Positions 24,618-33,154 of a DNA stretch of 64,000 nt are shown here, one piece after another. A program made the position numbers and the translations under genes. This DNA is from Zobellia barbeyronii (GTDB lineage: Bacteria; Bacteroidota; Bacteroidia; Flavobacteriales; Flavobacteriaceae). The notes beneath the pieces are model-generated. The model had not been told where the DNA came from. It saw nothing but the letters and a program-made list of their open reading frames with translations, and did no database searches. Each line of letters begins with the position of its first letter. Within the stretch, counting starts at the first letter, position 1. The stretch lies in contig NZ_JACATN010000007.1 of the NCBI RefSeq assembly GCF_018603515.1, forward strand, positions 62,001 through 126,000, written 5' to 3'.

Positions 24618-25778
24618 ATGTTTAAAAAAGGTCTCTTTATAGTTTTAAGTCTACTAATATCTGTTTCCTGCTCTCCTCAAAAACAAGAGCAAAAACAGGA
24701 ACAACAGCAAACAAGTGACCCGCTGGAGGCTATACTGACTTCTAACACTCCACAAATAAAAAGAGTGATGGACAGCCTTGATCAACATGAAGTTCAGATA
24801 AGATATACCCAGATAAATAGAACAGGTGACGAAGTTCACTTCACTGATTTTGATTTTCAGGTAGATTCCGGTAATTACTTTTATCCTGCTAGCACAGCAA
24901 AACTGCCAACAGCAGTTGTAGCACTTACCCGTCTGAATCAAATGGACTCTCTAAGTCTCAACACCCGTTTTTATGTTGAGGGCGATTCTATTGAAACTAC
25001 CTTTTCAGAAGTTATTTCTCAGATATTTGCAGTTAGCGATAACGATGCAAACAATAGATTAATTGAATTTTTAGGCCAAGACACCATCAACACTGTTTTA
25101 GGACGCACAGGAGTTGCTCCTATAAGGATATGGCAAAGACTAGGTAATGATGATGACAACGCAACTACGAAACCTTTAATTATTTATGAGAATGATAGCA
25201 CTGTACGTATGTTATCAAAAAAAATAAATACGTACCCAAAACCATTAGAGCTTAAAAACATTAAAAAAGGAAAGGGTTTCTATGAGGAAGACTCCCTAAT
25301 GACAGAAGCTTTTGATTTTAGTCTAAAAAATTACTACCCTATTGAAACCCAAGATGCTCTTCTAAAACGAATTATCTTTCCGGAGACGTTTGCAGAAACT
25401 GAACGTTTTAATATGAGTGAAGAGCAACGTAATTTTCTACTAAGCACCATGTATACGGTGCCAAGAAAAATTGGTTACGACCCAAAGGAATATAATGATA
25501 GCTATTGCAAATTCTTTATTTATGGGGACACAAAAAAGAACATTCCAGAAAATATTAAAATCTATAATAAAGTAGGAGTTGCCTATGGCACCTTAACTGA
25601 TTGCGCTTACATTAAAGACACAGAAAATAACGTAGAATTTATGATTACCGCGACCTTATTGGTCAATAAGAACGGTATTTTTAATGATGACACCTACGAA
25701 TACGAGGAAGTAGGCATACCGTTTTTAGCGGAACTAGGCAGACAGTTATATGCTTACGAGCTAAAGCGAAAACAATAA
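24618..25778 (+). CDS. Serine hydrolase lipoprotein, class A beta-lactamase-like fold
   Basis: A 386-residue lipoprotein with a lipobox (LLISVSC, Cys18) and then a Gln/Lys/Glu-rich linker. The catalytic motifs are Ser92-Thr-Ala-Lys95 (PASTAKLP), Ser140-Asp-Asn142 (AVSDNDANN) and a KTG-like NKVGVAYGTLTD near residue 320. These are the three motifs of the beta-lactamase/transpeptidase superfamily. It is longer than true class A beta-lactamases (about 290 residues) and has an insert between the second and third motifs. Antibiotic hydrolysis therefore cannot be assumed; a cell-wall or other amidase/esterase role is equally possible. Confidence 0.85.
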   Translation: MFKKGLFIVLSLLISVSCSPQKQEQKQEQQQTSDPLEAILTSNTPQIKRVMDSLDQHEVQIRYTQINRTGDEVHFTDFDFQVDSGNYFYPASTAKLPTAVVALTRLNQMDSLSLNTRFYVEGDSIETTFSEVISQIFAVSDNDANNRLIEFLGQDTINTVLGRTGVAPIRIWQRLGNDDDNATTKPLIIYENDSTVRMLSKKINTYPKPLELKNIKKGKGFYEEDSLMTEAFDFSLKNYYPIETQDALLKRIIFPETFAETERFNMSEEQRNFLLSTMYTVPRKIGYDPKEYNDSYCKFFIYGDTKKNIPENIKIYNKVGVAYGTLTDCAYIKDTENNVEFMITATLLVNKNGIFNDDTYEYEEVGIPFLAELGRQLYAYELKRKQ

Positions 25779-25803
25779 CATCCTGCAACATACTTAGCCC
25801 TTG

Positions 25804-25853
25804 GCGCTAGTCTGATTGAAGAAGCGCTGTTTTCTTAACTATAATCAGAGCGC
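25804..25853. repeat. Intergenic inverted repeat
   Basis: GCGC (25804-25807) plus TCTGATT (25811-25817) pairs with AATCAGA (25843-25849) plus GCGC (25850-25853). The loop contains a further GCGC, so alternative pairing is possible. There is no T run, so it is not a standard terminator for the upstream lipoprotein gene. Confidence 0.4.
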
Positions 25854-25978
25854 ATCTACTTTTATTGTTCTTGAATATATGTTGGGCTCCTATCAATAAA
25901 TTACTTCATTTCTCGTTATATAAGCTAGTTCTATAGCTTAAAAACAGTCTATTGAGCCTTGAAAAAAGTAATCTTAAC

Positions 25979-28351
25979 ATGTCAGACCACCAAGACCGAA
26001 TTGACCAGCTTCACCAAAAGCTTGAACTACTTCTTAGCAAACAAGAAGGATTCGCCAAAGAATTAATGAAGCTTTATCAGGAAATTGAAGACGTAAAAAA
26101 ACTTCGGCCTGACCAATTTTTCTCAGAAAAAATAATAACGGAACCCGTTTCTGAAACTCCAGAAATTAAGGAAGTTCAAGAAACTGTTGAAATTGAACAA
26201 GCAGTTGTTCAAGAAATAATTGAAACTCCTATTGAAACTCCCGCTGCGCAACCTGCAGCTCCTCAAAAAGTTAAAAAGCCAAAAGGAAAATCAAATCTTG
26301 AAAAATTTATTGGAGAAAACCTCATCAATAAAATTGGTATAGCCATAACCGTAATAGGTGTAGCTATTGGCGCAAAATATTCTATTGAGAATGAATTAAT
26401 AAGTCCGCTTACCCGTATCATTTTAGGGTACTTAGCTGGTTTAGGTCTTTTAGGATTCGGAATAAAACTAAAAGCCAAATACAAAAATTACAGTGCCGTT
26501 CTTGTGAGCGGAGCCCTTGCCATTCTTTATTTCATCACTTTTGCTGCCTACAGTTTCTATGACCTGTTCCCGCAATTAATGGCTTTCGCCCTGATGCTTG
26601 TTTTTACAATTTTTGGAGTTGTTGCGGCATTGAACTACAACAAGCAGGTTATTGCTCACATTGGTCTGGTAGGTGCTTATGCAGTTCCATTTCTACTGAG
26701 TAACAACTCAGGAAATGTAGCTACATTATTTGCTTACATGGCAATTATTAATGTGGGCATTCTGGTTATTTCCTTTAAAAAATACTGGAAACCTCTTTTC
26801 TATTCGGCATTTATCTTCACTTATTTGATATATAGCTCATGGATGTTTTTCTCCTATGAGGAAACAGAACATTTTGCTCTGGCTTTCATTTATCTTACTG
26901 TATTCTTTGCTATTTTTTATACCGCTGTTTTAGCCTATAAACTTATTAGAAAAGAAAAATTCTTGAAGAGCGACGTGGTATTGCTGCTTTTAAATTCTTT
27001 TATTTTTTACGGTCTTGGCTACAGTCTTTTAGCAAACCATGAAACCGGTAAAGACTTACTTGGTGCTTTTACTCTAATTAATGCTATCATTCACTTTGTC
27101 GTTAGCGTTATACTATTCAAGAAAAAACTAGCGGATAGAAACCTTTTTCATCTCGTTTCAGGATTGGTACTTGTATTTATAACAATTGCTGCGCCCGTAC
27201 AATTAGATGGTAACTGGGTTACTTTGTTGTGGACATTACAGGCTGCACTACTTTTCTTTATTGGTCGTACCAAAGGCGTTTCCTTTTACGAATACCTTTC
27301 ATACCCACTAATGATATTAGCACTTCTAAGTCTAACTCAAGACTGGGGAATGGGCTACGGAGGCTACTATTCCACTACCGAATTGAGCCCTATTTTTAAC
27401 AGCTATTTTTTAACTTCGGCATTATTTTTAGCTGCTTTTGGTTTTATCAATTGGATAAATCACAAACATAGCATCTCTTCAGAAGGAAAACCAGCCTCTA
27501 AACTGCCCGTGATAATGTCTTTTGTAATACCGGTAATGTTGTTGTTTGTTTCTTATATGGCGTTTTACCTAGAAATTGAACAGTACTGGAAAAACTTGTT
27601 TGCAGAATCTGAAGTGAATCTGAACCCGAGTGACACTTATAGTTATGGTGAGCACAATTATGACCTACAAGATTTTGGATCTATCTGGCTTTTCAATTAC
27701 ACCTTTTTATTCCTGACCATATTGGCTTTTGTTAACATCAAAAAACTTAAAAATAGAGTTTTAGGTATTAGTAACTTGGTGATGGGCGTAGCGGTAAGTT
27801 TCTTTTTTCTAACTGCCGGGTTGTACATTTTAAGTGAACTTCGAGATAGTTATATAGACCGTGCATTTTCTGAATATTATGAAATTGGCATCATGAATAT
27901 TGGCATACGCTACATCTCATTTGCCTTTTTCGCTATCTTATTAATTACTTTGATAAAGCTTTCTAAACAGGCTTTTATGAATGTGAACCTAAAGATTCCT
28001 GTTGAAATTATCACTCATATTTCTATCTTATGGATTCTTAGCAGTGAATTGTTGAATTGGATGCACCTTGCCGGTTCTGACCAATCTTACAAGTTAGGCC
28101 TTAGCATACTTTGGGGTGTTTATGCCTTATTCCTAATTGGCTTGGGCATCTACAAGCAACGAAAATACCTTCGTATTGGTGCTATTTCATTATTTGGCAT
28201 CACACTTGCTAAACTATTTCTGTATGATATTGCATCATTAAATACCATTTCAAAAACCATTGTTTTGGTTTTGCTTGGCGTGCTGTTACTTATCATCTCA
28301 TTTCTTTACAATAAATACAAAAATGTTATTTCGGATGAAACTGAAAAATAA
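25979..28351 (+). CDS. DUF2339 polytopic membrane protein
   Basis: A 790-residue protein. Residues 1-60 form a coiled coil (MSDHQDRIDQLHQKLELLLSKQ), followed by a Glu/Pro/Ala-rich linker and the DUF2339 hallmark LEKFIGENLINKIGIAITVIGVAIGAKYSIEN. More than twenty hydrophobic spans follow to the end. The function of the family is unknown. The frame can be extended upstream to a TTG at 25952, but the ATG at 25979 starts the coiled coil. The next gene encodes a DUF3999 protein and overlaps its end; DUF2339 and DUF3999 genes commonly occur together. Confidence 0.9.
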   Translation: MSDHQDRIDQLHQKLELLLSKQEGFAKELMKLYQEIEDVKKLRPDQFFSEKIITEPVSETPEIKEVQETVEIEQAVVQEIIETPIETPAAQPAAPQKVKKPKGKSNLEKFIGENLINKIGIAITVIGVAIGAKYSIENELISPLTRIILGYLAGLGLLGFGIKLKAKYKNYSAVLVSGALAILYFITFAAYSFYDLFPQLMAFALMLVFTIFGVVAALNYNKQVIAHIGLVGAYAVPFLLSNNSGNVATLFAYMAIINVGILVISFKKYWKPLFYSAFIFTYLIYSSWMFFSYEETEHFALAFIYLTVFFAIFYTAVLAYKLIRKEKFLKSDVVLLLLNSFIFYGLGYSLLANHETGKDLLGAFTLINAIIHFVVSVILFKKKLADRNLFHLVSGLVLVFITIAAPVQLDGNWVTLLWTLQAALLFFIGRTKGVSFYEYLSYPLMILALLSLTQDWGMGYGGYYSTTELSPIFNSYFLTSALFLAAFGFINWINHKHSISSEGKPASKLPVIMSFVIPVMLLFVSYMAFYLEIEQYWKNLFAESEVNLNPSDTYSYGEHNYDLQDFGSIWLFNYTFLFLTILAFVNIKKLKNRVLGISNLVMGVAVSFFFLTAGLYILSELRDSYIDRAFSEYYEIGIMNIGIRYISFAFFAILLITLIKLSKQAFMNVNLKIPVEIITHISILWILSSELLNWMHLAGSDQSYKLGLSILWGVYALFLIGLGIYKQRKYLRIGAISLFGITLAKLFLYDIASLNTISKTIVLVLLGVLLLIISFLYNKYKNVISDETEK

Positions 28352-29558
28352 ACTTCTTATTTTCTTCGGATGGTGGTCTTGCACTATGGCTTTTGGCCAA
28401 CTCTCTACGTATGAGTACAAACAAGAATTAAAAGGAATTTCCGAGCAATGGCATACCGTGACTTTACCTAACCAGGTATTTCACAATACCAATGACAACC
28501 TTTCTGACATACGCATTTATGGTATTACTGAAAGTGACACTCTTGAAGCTCCTTATATTCTAAAAGTAGCTTCCGAAAAAAATAGTAAAAAAGAAATTGC
28601 GTTTAAACTCTTGAATGCTGCTTCTAACAAAGACGGGTATTACTTTACTTATGAAGTCCCCACTACGGAACCCATAAATAAAATCGACCTAGAATTCAAT
28701 CAAACCAATTTTAATTGGCACATTGTTCTAGAAGGAAGTCAAACGCAAAACGAGTGGTTTCAAATACTAGATGATTATCGTATTCTTTCCATACAAAACG
28801 AGCAAACCAACTATACTTTCAGCACACTAAACTTGCCACAATCTAAATACAAATATTACCGCTTACTCGTTAAAAGCAAAGTAAAACCAGAATTAAAACA
28901 GGCAAAAATAAGTTTGGACGGTTCTGTAGGTGCTTCATATAACACCTACCCTACTACCTTTATGAACATAAAGCAAAAAGGCAAGACCACAGTGGTGGAT
29001 ATTGACTTAAACCAAAGGTTACCACTAAGCTTCTTAAAATTGAATATTTCTGACAAGGTTGATTACTACAGACCTATGACACTTCAATATATATCGGACA
29101 GCGTTACAACGGAGAAAGGCCTTAAATATACCTACAATAACCTTTATCGCGGCACTTTATCTTCTGTAGACTCCACAGGCTTTAAATTTGCTAGTACCCT
29201 AGCACAAAAACTGAGATTAGTTATTCAAAATAATGATAATCAAGCTTTACAAATAGAATCGGCCGTGGCAAAAGGATATACTCACGAGCTGTTAGTCCGT
29301 TTTGATAATCCTGCTGATTATTTTTTAGCTTACGGCAACAAAAATGCTCAACTACCTAGATATGACATTCAACAAATAGCTTCTGCAGTTCCCGAAAATG
29401 CACCTTCTATAGATTTGGGAGATGTACTAGAAATCTCCAAGCAGAAAAAGACATTGAAAAAGCCACTTTTTGAAAGTAAAGTGTGGCTTTGGTTAGTTAT
29501 GGGTGCTGTTATTGTAGTTTTAGGATGGTTTACTTTACGTATGATGGCCAAAAGATAA
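28335..29558 (+). CDS. DUF3999-type membrane-anchored protein
   Basis: A 407-residue exported protein. The signal peptide MKLKNKLLIFFGWWSCTMAFGQ is followed by a beta-rich periplasmic region (YKQELKGISEQWHTVTLPNQVF, LSDIRIYGI) and a single C-terminal membrane span (VWLWLVMGAVIVVLGWFTLRMM). This plan and the neighbouring DUF2339 gene identify DUF3999. ATGs at 28323 and 28335 are both possible; I chose the second for its signal peptide. The overlap with the upstream gene is 17 bases, implying coupled translation and a joint membrane complex of unknown function. Confidence 0.85.
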   Translation: MKLKNKLLIFFGWWSCTMAFGQLSTYEYKQELKGISEQWHTVTLPNQVFHNTNDNLSDIRIYGITESDTLEAPYILKVASEKNSKKEIAFKLLNAASNKDGYYFTYEVPTTEPINKIDLEFNQTNFNWHIVLEGSQTQNEWFQILDDYRILSIQNEQTNYTFSTLNLPQSKYKYYRLLVKSKVKPELKQAKISLDGSVGASYNTYPTTFMNIKQKGKTTVVDIDLNQRLPLSFLKLNISDKVDYYRPMTLQYISDSVTTEKGLKYTYNNLYRGTLSSVDSTGFKFASTLAQKLRLVIQNNDNQALQIESAVAKGYTHELLVRFDNPADYFLAYGNKNAQLPRYDIQQIASAVPENAPSIDLGDVLEISKQKKTLKKPLFESKVWLWLVMGAVIVVLGWFTLRMMAKR

Positions 29559-29631
29559 TTTTCATAAAGGTTGAATTGAAATACTAATCAACCTAAAATA
29601 CTTCTTGTTAGTTTACCAATCTAGAATCCTG

Positions 29632-29639
29632 TAAATTTG
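29632..29639 (+). promoter_or_regulatory. -7 promoter element of rluF
   Basis: TAAATTTG matches TAnnTTTG exactly and predicts a start near 29646, 14 bases before the GTG start codon. A TTG at 29605-29607 lies 24 bp upstream, slightly farther than the usual -33 distance. Confidence 0.5.
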
Positions 29640-29659
29640 CATTCTTAAAACACAAAAGC

Positions 29660-30391
29660 GTGCAAGAACCCAAACAGACCCGAATTAATAAATACCTTAG
29701 TGAAGTTGGCTATTGTTCACGTCGTGCGGCGGACAAATTAATTGACCAAGGCCGTGTTACTATTAACGGTACAGTGCCAGAAATGGGCACAAAAATTACC
29801 GAAGGAGATGAAGTTCATGTTGATGGTAAATTAATATCTGAACCTAAAGAAAAACCGGTCTACCTTGCTTTTAACAAACCAATTGGCATTGTCTGTACTA
29901 CTGACACCAAAGTTGAAAAAGACAATATAATTGAATATATCAACTACCCAAAACGTATTTTTCCTATTGGCAGATTAGATAAACCCAGTGAAGGTCTCAT
30001 TCTTCTAACCAATGACGGAGATATCGTCAACAAAATTCTAAGAGCGCGTAACCACCACGAAAAAGAATATTTGGTTACTGTTGATAGAGCTATAACCCCA
30101 GATTTTGTAGAACGCATGCAAAAAGGTGTTCCTATTCTAGACACCGTTACACGTGAGTGCAAGGTTGAGCAAATTGGCAAGTACGAATTCAAGATTATAC
30201 TAACGCAAGGTCTTAACAGACAAATTAGACGCATGTGCGAGTATCTAGATTATAATGTACAGCGGCTAAAACGTATTCGCATTATGAACATAAAACTAGA
30301 TGTTCCCGTTGGCAAATGGCGAGACTTGACAGAAGCTGAGCTAAAAGAGATAGATAGACTTGTATCTTCTTCATCAAAAACACATTTCTAG
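29660..30391 (+). CDS. rluF: 23S rRNA pseudouridine synthase, RluF-like
   Basis: A 243-residue RsuA-type pseudouridine synthase with an N-terminal S4 RNA-binding domain (TRINKYLSEVGYCSRRAADKLI) and the catalytic motif GRLDKPSEGLILLTNDGD, with Asp107 as the nucleophile. LTQGLNRQIRRMCEYLDY is the second family signature, and its wording is closest to RluF, which modifies U2604 of 23S rRNA. The start codon is GTG, placed 14 bases after the predicted transcription start. RluB-like specificity is the alternative. Confidence 0.85.
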   Translation: MQEPKQTRINKYLSEVGYCSRRAADKLIDQGRVTINGTVPEMGTKITEGDEVHVDGKLISEPKEKPVYLAFNKPIGIVCTTDTKVEKDNIIEYINYPKRIFPIGRLDKPSEGLILLTNDGDIVNKILRARNHHEKEYLVTVDRAITPDFVERMQKGVPILDTVTRECKVEQIGKYEFKIILTQGLNRQIRRMCEYLDYNVQRLKRIRIMNIKLDVPVGKWRDLTEAELKEIDRLVSSSSKTHF

Positions 30392-30584
30392 AGATAGGTT
30401 TATTTCTATTAAGAGCTAATACCTTCTTATAAAGGGTTAAGGTTCGTATAGACCAAAAGCAATAGAAATACTCTTTCTAAGAGTTAAACAAGCCTATTTC
30501 AGTACTTTATATATCAAAATATAAATTGGCTTGAGCGTCCGTATTTAGCTAAAAATCACTAACTTAGAGAGAACGACAAAAAAC

Positions 30585-31937
30585 ATGCCCTTAAAACATA
30601 ACGTCATGATACAAAAACAAAAAAAGAATACTCAAAACTTCATGATCATGGCATTTTTTATAATGCTTTTAGGCATGATTACAGGAACTCATAATGCTTC
30701 AGCTTTCTTTCAAGATGAAACTCAACAAGAAGTTGAATTCAATTTATATAAAGGCGAGGTTCTAGATTCCAAAACAAAGAAACCTCTGGTATTTGCTTCG
30801 CTGGCCATAGAAGAATCCAACATAAGCACAATTACCAATGCTGAAGGTGAATTCTCCCTTAAAATCCCTAAAGATGCTGCCAAAGCAAATGTTATTGTAT
30901 CCTTTCTAGGCTATAGCACAAAAACCATTTCATTAACGCAGCTCAATAAAGAGAAGAACAAAATTATGATGGACATTTCCATCACTGAACTTCCTGGAGT
31001 TAATATTGAAGTACCAAAAAATGCCGAAGCCTTAGTACGTGATGTTCTTAAAAGAAAAGGAGAAAATTATTTTGACGACCCTACTCTTATGACTGCTTTC
31101 TACAGGGAAACAATCAAAAAACGTAGAAAAAACGTATCGCTTTCAGAAGCTGTTGTAAACATTTATAAAACACCATATACCTCTCTTAAAAAAGATGGCG
31201 TAAAGCTCTACAAGGCAAGGAAAAGTACGGATTATGACAAACTAGACACGGTAGCTTTAAAACTACAGGGAGGACCTTTTAATGCATTGTTTGTAGATAT
31301 CATGAAGTATCCGGAGTATATATTCTCGCCAGAGACAATGGACCATTATATTTTTAAATTTGACCACTCAACACGCGTAAATGACAAATTGATATATGTG
31401 GTTAGTTTTGAGCAAAATTCACAAGTTTTAGACCCTTTGTACAAGGGCAAGCTTTATATAGATGCCGAAAATAAAATTCTTACCAGTGCCATTTATAGCC
31501 TTAACATTACGGACAAAGATTTGGCGGCAAGACTATTCGTCAGAAGAAAACCGAGAAATGCCCAAGTATGGCCTACTGATGTTGCTTATAGGGTAGATTA
31601 TCGTGAGAAAAATGGTAAATGGTACTACTCCTATAGTAATGTACTCTTGGAATTTAAAGTGAATTGGGACAAGCGTCTTTTTAACTCTGTTTATAGCATG
31701 ACCTGCGAAATGGCTGTTACGGATTGGAAGAAGAATCTTAGTACTGAATTTCCGAAAGCTAAGGATAGAATTAAGACCTCTATTATTTTAAGTGACGAGG
31801 CTATTGGTTTTGCAGACCCTGATTTTTGGGGACAGTATAATATTATTGAGCCCGAAAAATCTATTGAATCTGCAATAAAAAAGATTCAACGCCAATTGAG
31901 AAAGGCAAATTCTGATGGAGGAACATCAATTCCTTAA
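30585..31937 (+). CDS. Exported protein with carboxypeptidase-regulatory-like domain
   Basis: A 450-residue protein with an N-terminal hydrophobic export segment (FMIMAFFIMLLGMITGTHNASAFF). A CarboxypepD_reg-like beta-sandwich follows (about 50-140; YKGEVLDSKTKKPLVFASLAIEESNI, EGEFSLKIP, VSFLGYSTKTISL). The remaining 300 residues (LTAFYRETIKKRRKNVSLSEAVVNIY onward) are a conserved Bacteroidota module without known function. The domain resembles the N-terminal plug-like region of TonB-dependent receptors, but no barrel is present. An ATG at 30606 is an alternative start. Confidence 0.8.
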   Translation: MPLKHNVMIQKQKKNTQNFMIMAFFIMLLGMITGTHNASAFFQDETQQEVEFNLYKGEVLDSKTKKPLVFASLAIEESNISTITNAEGEFSLKIPKDAAKANVIVSFLGYSTKTISLTQLNKEKNKIMMDISITELPGVNIEVPKNAEALVRDVLKRKGENYFDDPTLMTAFYRETIKKRRKNVSLSEAVVNIYKTPYTSLKKDGVKLYKARKSTDYDKLDTVALKLQGGPFNALFVDIMKYPEYIFSPETMDHYIFKFDHSTRVNDKLIYVVSFEQNSQVLDPLYKGKLYIDAENKILTSAIYSLNITDKDLAARLFVRRKPRNAQVWPTDVAYRVDYREKNGKWYYSYSNVLLEFKVNWDKRLFNSVYSMTCEMAVTDWKKNLSTEFPKAKDRIKTSIILSDEAIGFADPDFWGQYNIIEPEKSIESAIKKIQRQLRKANSDGGTSIP

Positions 31938-31960
31938 GAAAAAACAAAAACATAGTTTAC

Positions 31961-31988
31961 AAAAACGGCCAAATGGCCGTTTTTTTTT
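31961..31988 (+). terminator. Terminator
   Basis: AAAAACGGCC (31961-31970) and GGCCGTTTTT (31975-31984) form a 10-bp stem around AAAT and run into further T residues, closing the upstream gene. Confidence 0.88.
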
Positions 31989-32025
31989 ATGATTCTATTT
32001 AAATTCATACTCTCAAATTAAAAGT

Positions 32026-33078
32026 ATGGCCAACAGAAGACAATTTATAGGTGCAGCATTAGGCAGTACGGCAGCCGCATTACTACCCAATCTAGGAATA
32101 GCAAACGGTAACCTTTCCATTAGTCCCTCTACAATAAAACCAAAAAGGTTAAAAAAAGGAGATACCATTGCTCTTATCGCTCCGGGCTACGCTATTCAAC
32201 CCTCCATCTTAGAAGAGGCTAAAGAGACCTTAAAATCCATGGGGTTCAAACCCTATCATACAAATCGAATAATTGGTAATTATGGCTATTTGAGTAACAC
32301 AGATGAGGAAAGAGCAAAAGACCTCAATGAGATGTTTGCTGACCAAAAAATTGATGGTATTCTATGCGCTCGTGGTGGCTACGGATGTACCCGAATCATG
32401 CAAATGATAGATTATGAATGCATAAGAGAAAACCCTAAGGTCTTTATTGGTTTTAGTGATATCACTGCTCTTTTGAATGGTATTAACCAAGAAACGGGGC
32501 TTGTTACCTTTCACGGGCCAGTTGGAAGCACTTTAAACGACCCCTATAGTATGAAGCAGCTGGAAAAGGTAGTTATGTTTCCAAAAGAGCAATTAGAAAT
32601 TCAGAATAGTAAACTTCTAAAACCCGAATTTACTACGAATCCAGAGTTTGAACGTTACACTATTACGGATGGTACTGCCACAGGAAAGGTGGTTGGAGGT
32701 AGCCTAACCCTAATTAATGCCTTAATTGGTACGCCACATGAAATTGACTTTACTGATGCTATTGTATTCATAGAAGATGTGGAGGAGGCTCCCTACCGAA
32801 TAGACCGCATGCTAACCCAGTTAATAGAAGGTAAAACCTTTAGAAAGGCCGCAGGAATTCTATTTGGTGTTTGCGCTGGTTGTAACGAGTCTACAAACCC
32901 TATTTCCTTTACGTTAAAGGAAGTAATCATAAATAGAATTAAGCCCTTAGGGATTCCCGCAGCATATGGCATGAGCTTTGGGCACGTAGAAAATAATTTT
33001 ACGTTTCCTATTGGCATTTCCGCTAAGATGGATGCCAGAAAAATGAGTTTACAATTGCTTGAAAAAGCGGTATTATAA
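32026..33078 (+). CDS. LD-carboxypeptidase (peptidase S66 family), Tat-exported
   Basis: A 350-residue protein. The N-terminus MANRRQFIGAALGSTAAALLP has a twin-arginine motif and a hydrophobic stretch, so folded export by Tat is likely; tatC lies 3.5 kb away. The S66 serine is in FIGFSDITALL, preceded by the family block CARGGYGCTRIM. The catalytic Glu lies in VFIEDVEEAPYRIDRM, and the His in MSFGHVENNFTFPIG. The family removes the terminal D-Ala from tetrapeptides of peptidoglycan (LdcA) or acts on microcin-type substrates (MccF). Murein recycling is the more likely role for a periplasmic form. Confidence 0.88.
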   Translation: MANRRQFIGAALGSTAAALLPNLGIANGNLSISPSTIKPKRLKKGDTIALIAPGYAIQPSILEEAKETLKSMGFKPYHTNRIIGNYGYLSNTDEERAKDLNEMFADQKIDGILCARGGYGCTRIMQMIDYECIRENPKVFIGFSDITALLNGINQETGLVTFHGPVGSTLNDPYSMKQLEKVVMFPKEQLEIQNSKLLKPEFTTNPEFERYTITDGTATGKVVGGSLTLINALIGTPHEIDFTDAIVFIEDVEEAPYRIDRMLTQLIEGKTFRKAAGILFGVCAGCNESTNPISFTLKEVIINRIKPLGIPAAYGMSFGHVENNFTFPIGISAKMDARKMSLQLLEKAVL

Positions 33079-33087
33079 TTCCTCAAA

Positions 33088-33137
33088 AAAAAGGCAGAAC
33101 AGAAAAACACTAATATGTTTTCCTGTTCTGCCTTTTT
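33088..33137. terminator. Bidirectional terminator between LD-carboxypeptidase and recQ
   Basis: AAAAAGGCAGAACAG (33088-33102) and CTGTTCTGCCTTTTT (33123-33137) are perfect 15-base arms with A and T tracts at the ends, so the hairpin can terminate both convergent genes. Confidence 0.88.
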
Positions 33138-33154
33138 AGATAATGTATATCAAA

